A stretch of 64,000 nucleotides of DNA, taken from a bacterium. GTDB taxonomy: Bacteria > Armatimonadota > Fimbriimonadia > Fimbriimonadales > Fimbriimonadaceae. Where the stretch lies: positions 372,001 to 436,000 of the forward strand of contig JAIXUN010000003.1 in the NCBI GenBank assembly GCA_027483535.1. The letters run 5' to 3'. This document shows, in pieces, positions 1-7,920 of this stretch. The translations under genes were made by a program, and so were the position numbers. The number at the start of each line of letters is the position of its first letter. Position 1 is the first letter of the stretch. The notes under the pieces were generated by a model, which saw only the letters and a list, made by a program, of their open reading frames with translations, had not been told where the DNA came from and searched no databases.

Positions 1-951
1 GACGAGGTGGTTCCGTACGTGCAAGGCATTCGCGATTCTCTCCTTGCCGCGCTGGAAGCCAACATCCCCGCCGATAAGAAGGCTGCGATTGGGCTGAACA
101 TCTCGGAAGACGACTGCAAGGCAGACGGTTTGACGGTTGGCATGTACCGGTTGCTGGAAAAAGTGGTGGCGGGGACTCGGTTTGAGGGCTGCCTCGAGCC
201 CGCTCGGGGCGTACCCACCCGGTTGCGAGGCGAAAAAACCTCCACCGAAATCGCTCGGCTGAAGAAGGCGATCGATATCACCGATGAGATGTTCGCTTTC
301 GCGCAGAGCATCGCCAAGGTCGGCGTTTCCGAGCGGGCGGTTTATCGGGCGATTCAAGAGAAGATCGACGCGGCGGGTTACGGATACGGCTGGGATAGAG
401 CGGGGAACCCGATTGTGAACTCCGGTCCGAACTCGATGATCGGCCACGGCATCCCGTCGGATTCGATTCTGATTGAAGAGGGGCACATCTTCCACATTGA
501 TCTGGGCGTGATTGTGGATGGCTACAGTTCGGATATTCAGCGATGCTGGTTTGTGGGCGATTCCGTTCCGGAGGACGTTGTTAAGGGGCTCGCCGCAGTG
601 AGGGCTTCTTTGGAAGCGGCGAAAGCGGTTCTGAAGCCCGGAGTTCAGGGCTGGCAGGTGGACGATGCGGCGCGTTCGACCCTGGTGGCGCACGGGTATC
701 CGGAGTATCTGCACGCGGTGGGTCACCAGGTGGGCAGGGCGGCTCATGATGGCGGCGCGGTGCTGGGTCCCAAGTGGGATCGGTACGGCAATACGCCGAT
801 GATGCCGATTCGAGAGAACGAGGTTTACACGCTGGAGCTCGGAGTGACGTTGCCGGGTCGCGGGTATCTGGGTCTGGAGGAGATGGTGCTGGTCACGGCC
901 GCCGGCTGCGAATGGCTGAGCACCCCGCAGACGTCGATGCCTTTACTTTAG
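1..951 (+). CDS. M24 family metallopeptidase (Xaa-Pro aminopeptidase-like), probably truncated at the window edge
   Basis: Open from the window start; contains GHGIPSDSILIEEGHIFHIDLGVIVDGYSSDIQRCWFVG and EYLHAVGHQVGRAAHDGG, typical of creatinase/aminopeptidase metal-binding regions, then ENEVYTLELGV. Confidence 0.85.
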   Translation, partial: DEVVPYVQGIRDSLLAALEANIPADKKAAIGLNISEDDCKADGLTVGMYRLLEKVVAGTRFEGCLEPARGVPTRLRGEKTSTEIARLKKAIDITDEMFAFAQSIAKVGVSERAVYRAIQEKIDAAGYGYGWDRAGNPIVNSGPNSMIGHGIPSDSILIEEGHIFHIDLGVIVDGYSSDIQRCWFVGDSVPEDVVKGLAAVRASLEAAKAVLKPGVQGWQVDDAARSTLVAHGYPEYLHAVGHQVGRAAHDGGAVLGPKWDRYGNTPMMPIRENEVYTLELGVTLPGRGYLGLEEMVLVTAAGCEWLSTPQTSMPLL

Positions 952-1001
952 GCGGTTCTTCCTTCGGTCGAAGGGTGAGTTCGCCGTAGAATATAGGAGC
1001 A

Positions 1002-2318
1002 ATGCCCGATTCCTTGCCGAAGCCGGTTTATCTTGAGCGACTGAAGGTCGAGAACATCCGCTCGTTCGAGTTGGTGGAGGTGGAGTTCGCGGTGCCGGAG
1101 TCGGGCGGGCAGTGGATTGTGTTCCTGGGCGACAACGGGTCGGGGAAGTCGACGCTGCTGCAGTTGATTGGGCTTGAGGATTTTTGGCTTGCTCCTAATC
1201 CATTCAAGACCGACCTCCGGTGGACGAAAAAACTCGTGAGGTACGGAGCCGAGAGTGCGCATGTCCAACTCCGGCACAATTTTCAGACAGGGTGGTTGGA
1301 GACTTCTTTTGGCTATAAGTCCGGGCCTGACCAAGATCATTTTCAGCCTTCCTTAACTACGATACTTGACTATAACTACGACCCAGACGAGGTGCTACTG
1401 TTTGCGTCTGGTTTCGGAACCAACAGAGCAGGTAGGGAGTACGACGACGGACCGAAAGCTCGGTACGACCTCATCGCTTCTCTATACGATTCCACTTCCT
1501 TGCCCAGCCGGGGTCCTATTGATCCTGAAAAATGGCTGTTAGGAGAGCGACTCAAGACCTTCGAGTGGACCGAGCGTGGTGAGTTGTTTAACGCGATTAC
1601 AGGGGCACTCCAACAGCTACTTCCGCGCGTGGCAGAAGTCAATGTCTCGGGTGATGGCCTGAGCCTGACATTCGAACCGGATGCAGAAACGGACCAAATG
1701 ACCACTGTCCCCTTCGCCTCCATTAGCGAGGGATATCGAGCCACCATCATCTGGCTCATCGACCTCCTGGCGGGCTGGCTGCACACCCAAACCGAGGAAA
1801 ACATCAAACAGTGGGCGAGCGAGGGCAAACTGCTCGAGGCGATGACGGGCATTGTGCTCGTCGACGAGCTCGACCTGCACCTGCACCCGACCTGGCAGCG
1901 CGAAATCGTTCCCACCCTGCGACGGCTTTTCCCGAACCTTACTTTCATCGTCACCACTCACAGCCCGCTGATTGTGCAATCGGCGGAAGATTGCGAGGTG
2001 TTCGTCGTAGAGAGAACGTCCGCATCTGCCCCGTCCACCGTCCAACGAATCGAACTCGGCGCATCTACGGTTGATAGCCTGCTCACCAGCGAAGCCTTTG
2101 GCTTGGAATCTGAACTGGATACAAGGACCGAGCGAGCCATTTCTGAGACCGCGTCAAGCATCCTCAATGGGGAGCCCAATGAATCTCCACATGTATCGGC
2201 TCGGCTTTCACAGGCGTTTTCCACGCAACTCCGGGAGATTGACGATCTCGTTCAAGAGCCTATAGAAATTGCTCGAGAGCGCATTCAAGAGATTCTCCAG
2301 AAGAAGCGCGGAGGCTGA
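1002..2318 (+). CDS. AAA family ATPase (RecF/SMC-like, PtuA-like candidate)
   Basis: Walker A GDNGSGKSTLLQ; Walker B/signature region GIVLVDELDLHLHPTWQREIVPTLRRLFPNLTFIVTTHSPLIVQSA; RBS aggag upstream of the ATG. Confidence 0.85.
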   Translation: MPDSLPKPVYLERLKVENIRSFELVEVEFAVPESGGQWIVFLGDNGSGKSTLLQLIGLEDFWLAPNPFKTDLRWTKKLVRYGAESAHVQLRHNFQTGWLETSFGYKSGPDQDHFQPSLTTILDYNYDPDEVLLFASGFGTNRAGREYDDGPKARYDLIASLYDSTSLPSRGPIDPEKWLLGERLKTFEWTERGELFNAITGALQQLLPRVAEVNVSGDGLSLTFEPDAETDQMTTVPFASISEGYRATIIWLIDLLAGWLHTQTEENIKQWASEGKLLEAMTGIVLVDELDLHLHPTWQREIVPTLRRLFPNLTFIVTTHSPLIVQSAEDCEVFVVERTSASAPSTVQRIELGASTVDSLLTSEAFGLESELDTRTERAISETASSILNGEPNESPHVSARLSQAFSTQLREIDDLVQEPIEIARERIQEILQKKRGG

Positions 2319-2322
2319 TCTC

Positions 2323-3123
2323 ATGATTCGACACCGGAGACCAGAGAAGCCCGCAGACTTTGAGTCAAGGGTTGCGGACGCCAAAGAAGCGATACGCAGA
2401 ATTGTTGAGGTCGAGGGCCGGAATCCAACTTCTAAGGAGTTTGACGATCACTGGAAGCATTTCAAGGACCATTTTGATAACGCCCAATCCGGAAAGTGCT
2501 TCTTTTGTGAGGGGTTGGTTACGGCTACTCAAGACGGCGACGTGGAGCACTTTTTTCCAAAGGCTGGGATAACAACGCTGGGACCATGGCACGATACTGG
2601 AAAGGGGTCAAAGACCAAGAAGTTATCCGAGCGTGGATATTGGTGGCTCGCTTACGAGTGGAGCAACTACTCTTTGGCTTGCCAAAAATGCAATCAACGC
2701 AATAAGGGAAATCACTTTCCAACCGATCCCGAGATTGGTGAAGAAGGGCCTTCGATCGACGATAACCGGGCTAGGTTACTGCTGAATGCATTCGATGATG
2801 CAGTCGAGGAGTCGCTATCGTTTAACCAGAGCGGCTTTGCGATTCCAATGGATGATCGAGGAAGGATGACAATCAGTGTTTGTGGATTGAATCGATCTGC
2901 ACTGGTTTCGAGTCGGTTCAAACAGCTTAGATTGGTGAAGGGCAAACTTGATCAGCTTATTCAGGCCCTCGCCGATAACAATGCTGCGAGGATAAAGGAA
3001 GTCGCTGGTGACCTTGAGATTATCGGTGCTGACGATTGGCCATTTGCGGGGCAAACTCGTGCACTTGTCTCCTCGCGACTTCAAATCTCTTGGGATGACC
3101 TTAAAGAATTGGCGGCCGATTAG
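2323..3123 (+). CDS. HNH endonuclease of the TIGR02646 / PtuB type
   Basis: CFFCEG...DVEHFFPK...WWLAYEWSNYSLACQKCNQRNKGNHFP; likely start is the internal ATG at 2323, 4 nt after the ATPase stop (ORF track start 2269 overlaps the ATPase). Confidence 0.8.
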   Translation: MIRHRRPEKPADFESRVADAKEAIRRIVEVEGRNPTSKEFDDHWKHFKDHFDNAQSGKCFFCEGLVTATQDGDVEHFFPKAGITTLGPWHDTGKGSKTKKLSERGYWWLAYEWSNYSLACQKCNQRNKGNHFPTDPEIGEEGPSIDDNRARLLLNAFDDAVEESLSFNQSGFAIPMDDRGRMTISVCGLNRSALVSSRFKQLRLVKGKLDQLIQALADNNAARIKEVAGDLEIIGADDWPFAGQTRALVSSRLQISWDDLKELAAD

Positions 3124-3157
3124 ACATCCCGCCGACACTAGAGCGGCGGGATGTCCT
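3124..3157. terminator. Bidirectional hairpin between convergent genes
   Basis: gacatcccgccg-acactaga-gcggcgggatgtc near-perfect inverted repeat at the 3' ends of convergent CDSs; overlaps the last codons of the minus-strand gene. Confidence 0.6.
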
Positions 3158-5411
3158 TCTTCGGGCTCTTGGTAGGACCGTACATCCCCGGTCGCATATC
3201 CTTCGATTGCTCCTGCATCTGCTTCCAAGATTCCTGATACTTCTTCTTGAACTCCGCAGGCAGGGTGTCGATCGTAAACGTGCCGAGGGCAGTAGGCTCG
3301 GCTTCCGTGAGGTTGCCTTGCATCTGTAGGTCGTTCTTGAAGTCGATCATGAACGAAACCGTTCGGAGTTCGTACACGCGAAGCCCGTTCGGATTGATCT
3401 GGTAATACTCGTTTTCTGCCGCCCAGGGGAACAGATCCGGTCGAGACTTGTAGAACATCCTTTGCGCAAGTTCCTCGGCGGTCACAAACTGGCCCTGATC
3501 GGTGCCGTAGCTTCGTTGCTGAGGGGCGGTTTTAAGGGTCTGTTCCGACTTAATCTCCATCTTAATGGTGGTGTTGTTTGGCACTCCACCCGCCATGCTA
3601 ACGGTCGGCTCTCGTAAAATGCCGTTCCAGAAAAGCATCGACTTCTCTTCGTCGTATTCCCCGCTTTGAGGGTTGTATTGAATCGACCATCGATCTCCGA
3701 AATACAACCTTTTGAAGATTTTCTCTTGAACCTCGCGCGGTAGCTGGTTCAGTCGAACGCCTTTTTCAGCCGCAAGCGCAGGGCGCATACTGCTCGGAAT
3801 CATGCCATAAAGCCTCAAGAAGAACCGATCGTTGTAAATGGGTTCATCGGTGGTGGTAAATCTTCTTAGAAGTTCATCGAGCGGGGAATAAGACTCTTCA
3901 TCTGGCAAAGTAAGGGCGTAGGCGGCCTCAAAGTCCAGCGTCTTACCCTTCTTTTGTTGGCTCAACAGAATCTGGGCTTCCATTTTTGCCCTATCACGAT
4001 ACTCTTTGCGCTCTTGGATGGGATTGGCTGGAGCCATTACCATCCAATCACCCTCGTCTACGGTGCGCATGGCAAGAAATCGGGTTGCAAAATCCTTCCC
4101 TTTGTTTTCTCGGAAGAAATTCAAAAGACCATACGAAAGATACATCGTGTTGTCTGGAAGCGAGCCAACCAGCGATACCTTTAACTGTTGCGCCTCGTAT
4201 TTCAGGTATTCCCAGGTGGAGTAAGCCAAAGGGTCTCGCTCGGTGAGCTTCATGGCTCTCTGAGCAAATCCGGGCTCGGGATCGGCAGGCTTCTTGGTTA
4301 CCGGGTCAGCCCTCCACAAAAGCCTTCGAAAGTTAATGCCGTCTTTAGAAAGGATCTTTTCATGGTCCTTGGCTTTCTCCCCCATTCCGTAAAGGGTCTC
4401 CAGCGTGGGTCCTTGCAACTGTTCTTCGGCAAAGTCGTAACTCCCCGCATAGCCTTCGGCAGCAAAACGACCTTTGACGTCGGCAACCATGTATTCAATG
4501 GTGTAGCTGTTGCCTCTATTGAATCGAACCGAAACTAAAACGTTATCAATGGGTTGATCAATGGACTTCACGTTGCTAGAAAGTCGGCCGTAAGTGCCCA
4601 TGTCCTCGCCGCCGGTGATGGGTTCGCCGGCCGTGGTTGCGGACCACACGTTCTGCTCTTCCGTGAAGCGTCTCAGCTCTGCGGTGAGATCGACCTTCAG
4701 CGGGAGTTGCATCGCGGTGGGTTTCAGCGCAAAGACTCTGCGCTCCCCTTCCGGAACGGCAAGAAACATCTCCTCCGTCATCTTAGAGAGCAGATGGTCG
4801 CTGAATCGCCTTTCCGGACCCTGGTTTTCCAGCTGTTCCACTCGCCGCCACATCGATCCGTCGTCGTCTTTGAAGCCGCCCTTCATGAGGTCTTTTAGCT
4901 GGTTGTAAAGCGATCGGGCCTCGGTATCGGTAAAGGGCTTTTGCGCCTCTTTGGCCTTCTTGCGCTTCTCGAGCATCTTTCGAATTCCGTTTCGGCGTTG
5001 CTCAAGCTCGATCGCGGCTTCAGATCGAACCTGCTGTGTGGATTGATCGAGATACCAAATGCCTTGTCGAAAGGTCCAAGTGGCGTTGTAGGCAACGGCA
5101 ATCTTGCTACGGAGGGCGTCTAACGTGGTGGCAGGAGTGTAAACGGCAAGGGTAGATGGCTCGAGGGTTTTCACCACCTTCACCGGGGCACCAAAGATCT
5201 TCGCCAGTTCCTTGCTTGCTTTGAGCAGCGGCATCGGCTGAATCTCAACGGCAACGGTCTCGCCCTGCAGGAACGCTCCGGGAACGATGTTGGTGTTAAA
5301 CAGTCCGCCACTTGCGCCTGGCGTTTTGCCCATCGCAGACGCCCCTGCGCCCATGCCTGCAATCATGGCTATCGCCACGATCATGAGGTGCCTGTTGTGG
5401 TAACTGTTCAT
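3138..5411 (-). CDS. Secreted protein of unknown function, paralog 1 of 3 (N-terminal region resembles an STN-like short domain)
   Basis: Signal peptide-like N-terminus; VEIQPMPLLKASKELAKIFGAPVKVVKTLEPSTLAVYTPATTLDALRSKIAVAYNATWTFRQGIWYLDQ shared with the next two genes. Confidence 0.75.
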   Translation of the reverse strand: MNSYHNRHLMIVAIAMIAGMGAGASAMGKTPGASGGLFNTNIVPGAFLQGETVAVEIQPMPLLKASKELAKIFGAPVKVVKTLEPSTLAVYTPATTLDALRSKIAVAYNATWTFRQGIWYLDQSTQQVRSEAAIELEQRRNGIRKMLEKRKKAKEAQKPFTDTEARSLYNQLKDLMKGGFKDDDGSMWRRVEQLENQGPERRFSDHLLSKMTEEMFLAVPEGERRVFALKPTAMQLPLKVDLTAELRRFTEEQNVWSATTAGEPITGGEDMGTYGRLSSNVKSIDQPIDNVLVSVRFNRGNSYTIEYMVADVKGRFAAEGYAGSYDFAEEQLQGPTLETLYGMGEKAKDHEKILSKDGINFRRLLWRADPVTKKPADPEPGFAQRAMKLTERDPLAYSTWEYLKYEAQQLKVSLVGSLPDNTMYLSYGLLNFFRENKGKDFATRFLAMRTVDEGDWMVMAPANPIQERKEYRDRAKMEAQILLSQQKKGKTLDFEAAYALTLPDEESYSPLDELLRRFTTTDEPIYNDRFFLRLYGMIPSSMRPALAAEKGVRLNQLPREVQEKIFKRLYFGDRWSIQYNPQSGEYDEEKSMLFWNGILREPTVSMAGGVPNNTTIKMEIKSEQTLKTAPQQRSYGTDQGQFVTAEELAQRMFYKSRPDLFPWAAENEYYQINPNGLRVYELRTVSFMIDFKNDLQMQGNLTEAEPTALGTFTIDTLPAEFKKKYQESWKQMQEQSKDMRPGMYGPTKSPKKDIPPL

Positions 5412-5554
5412 GCTTCTCTCCCGATTTCTTAGAATAACTCCGGTCGTGTCATTCTAAGCCCCGTCAGTCTGGACGCTTCGACGATGGGTACGGGTTCGGC
5501 GGAAGATGCATTCCGTTCGAAAAGTTAACGTTTCGATCGCCCTTGAAGGTTGTT

Positions 5555-7807
5555 TCAAGGTCCGGGTGGTATGTCTTTCTTTGGGCCGCTACCAGGATCA
5601 GGTTTTCTGTTCTTTGCTTGGTTTTGAATACGCGTGTAGGTTTCTTGATATTTCTTCTTAAACTCCGTGGGAAGCTTGTCAAGGGTGTAAGTTCCTGAAT
5701 CCATTGCCGTCGCTTCGGTTATGGACCCTCGCAGGATAAAGTCATTCTTGAAATCAATCAGAAAGACTACGACCCTCTTTCGATACAATCGCAGACGACT
5801 CGTATCCACCGTGTAGCGTTCGTCATCTGCGACCCAAGGGTACAGGTCCGGTCGAGATTTTTGGAACACCCGCTGAGCAAGATCCTCGGGCGAGACAAGT
5901 TCCCCTTGGTCCATTCCAAAAGCTCGCATTTTCGGAGATGTTTTAACGACTAAATCGTCCACTGTCGTGATCCTCATCGTCGCTGCAGGAGGTATTCCGT
6001 TGGGCATACTGACCGTCGACTCTTTCAAGACACCGTTCCAAAAAAGTGTCGTTTTGCCTTCGTTGAAATTCCCATCGCTCGGTTCGTATTGGATGGTGGG
6101 TCTGTTTCCGTAATAGACCCGCTTGAAAATATACTCCTGGACCTCCTTCGGAAGTTGATTCAGTCGCACTTCCTTTTCCGAAGCTGACGGGGTTTTCAAA
6201 CTGCTAGGAATCAGCCCGTAAACTCGCAGAAAGAAGCGATCGTTGTAGATCGGCTCATCATTGATTGCGAATCTACGAATAAACTCATCCAGTAGTGAAT
6301 AGCTATCTTCATTCGGGAGCGAAAGCGCATAGTCGGCCTCCGTTTCTAACGATTTGTTTTTGGAATTATTTCTGAGTGCGATTTGCCTTTCTAAGACTGA
6401 CCGGTCTCGATAGTTTCGACGATGTCGAACCGAGTTTGCAGGTGAAATAGTTACCCAGTCATCAGCACTCTGGACGTCCATTTCAAAATACTTCTTTGCA
6501 ATGCCCGAGGTTTTAGGATCCCGTGTAAAGGCAAGGAGGCCATATGAAATGAGTATGGATTGATCAGGAAGGGAAGCTACAAAAGAGACGTTCAAATCTT
6601 TAGCCTCCTGCTTTAGATAATCCCATGTGGAGTACGCCAAGGGGTCTTTCATTGAAAGCTTAGCTGCTCTCTCTCTGAACTCAGCATCGGTTTCAATGGG
6701 CGTTTTTGTTACTGGATCAATTCCCATCAGCAATCGGCGGAATTTTAGACCTTCTTTCGAAAGCTTCGTTTCGTGCTTCTTTGCGACCTCTCCCATTCCG
6801 TAGAGGGACTCAATATTATAAGTTTCGACTTCTTCTGAATTATATGTCCCACCATAGCCCTCGGATAGAAAAAGCCCCTTGGGATCTACTAGGTTGCATT
6901 CAACGGAAAAACCTGGACCCGGTGTCGCTTGGATGGAAATGAGGATGTTATCAACGGGCTGGTCAATGGGCTTTACGTTTGCAGATAAGCGTCCAAAGGC
7001 GCCGCCCCGTTCACCGGCTGTAATCATTTGTCCTCCGGTAGCCACGGACCAGGTGGATTGTTCTTCAATGAAGCGATTAACGTCTTCCCGCAAGTCAAGA
7101 TTTAGACGAAGCTGCACGGCGGTCGGTTTTAAAGCAAAGACGCGACGCTCTCCTTCCGGAACAGACAAGAACATTTCATCGGTGAGCTTAGAAAGCAGAC
7201 GTTCCATGAGACGCTTTTCTGGGCCCCTGCTTTCGAACTGCTCCAAGCGCTGGTACGTGGCCATATCATCGCGTTTGATGCCATTTTTGGTGAGGTCTTT
7301 TAGCTGGTTGTAAAGAGCCCGGGCTTCGGTATCGGTGAAAGGCTTCTGAGCAGCTGTTGCTTTTCGGGCTTTCTCTAGCATGGACCGAACCGCCGTCTTC
7401 CTCCTCTCTAACTCAATGGCTGCCTCGGTTCGCATCTGCTCGGTCGTTTGATCGAGATACCAAACTCCCTCTCGCAAGGTCCATGTGGCGTTGTAAGTGG
7501 CGGCGATCTTGGATCGAAGTTCCTCTGGAGTGGTGCTTGGGGCGTAAACGGCAAGCGTAGAGGGCTCCAGGGTCTTTACCACCTTGACGGGAGCACCGAA
7601 AATCTTCGCAAGTTCCTTCGCCGCCTTGGGTAGCGGCATGGGCTCAATCTCCACCGAAATGGGTTCACCCTGCATGAAAACACCGGGGACGATGCTGGTT
7701 CGCAGGATTCCACGTGCGGGTGCGGCAGATGCAGGGTTGGTTACTGCAGACCACGCGATTATTCCAAACGCGGTCATCAAAAGACGCTCATTAAATGCCC
7801 TCTTCAT
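5555..7807 (-). CDS. Secreted protein of unknown function, paralog 2 of 3
   Basis: Strongly similar to 3138..5411 along its length (e.g. PVKVVKTLEPSTLAVYAPSTTPEELRSKIAATYNATWTLREGVWYLDQ, C-terminal KKDIPP); internal ATG at 7807 followed by a signal peptide is preferred over the ORF-track start at 8032. Confidence 0.75.
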   Translation of the reverse strand: MKRAFNERLLMTAFGIIAWSAVTNPASAAPARGILRTSIVPGVFMQGEPISVEIEPMPLPKAAKELAKIFGAPVKVVKTLEPSTLAVYAPSTTPEELRSKIAATYNATWTLREGVWYLDQTTEQMRTEAAIELERRKTAVRSMLEKARKATAAQKPFTDTEARALYNQLKDLTKNGIKRDDMATYQRLEQFESRGPEKRLMERLLSKLTDEMFLSVPEGERRVFALKPTAVQLRLNLDLREDVNRFIEEQSTWSVATGGQMITAGERGGAFGRLSANVKPIDQPVDNILISIQATPGPGFSVECNLVDPKGLFLSEGYGGTYNSEEVETYNIESLYGMGEVAKKHETKLSKEGLKFRRLLMGIDPVTKTPIETDAEFRERAAKLSMKDPLAYSTWDYLKQEAKDLNVSFVASLPDQSILISYGLLAFTRDPKTSGIAKKYFEMDVQSADDWVTISPANSVRHRRNYRDRSVLERQIALRNNSKNKSLETEADYALSLPNEDSYSLLDEFIRRFAINDEPIYNDRFFLRVYGLIPSSLKTPSASEKEVRLNQLPKEVQEYIFKRVYYGNRPTIQYEPSDGNFNEGKTTLFWNGVLKESTVSMPNGIPPAATMRITTVDDLVVKTSPKMRAFGMDQGELVSPEDLAQRVFQKSRPDLYPWVADDERYTVDTSRLRLYRKRVVVFLIDFKNDFILRGSITEATAMDSGTYTLDKLPTEFKKKYQETYTRIQNQAKNRKPDPGSGPKKDIPPGP

Positions 7808-7920
7808 GCTTCTGCTCCGATCTCTCAGCATAACACTTTTGTCGCTATACTGTTGCCAGTGCATCTGTACGGTCTGGTGGTGGGTACGGGTTGAGAGGAA
7901 GATGCGTTTCGTACGAAAAG

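Noticed and set aside
1002-3123. Retron with PtuAB effector
   Set aside because: No reverse transcriptase ORF in the adjacent sequence; upstream is an M24 peptidase and downstream an unrelated convergent gene
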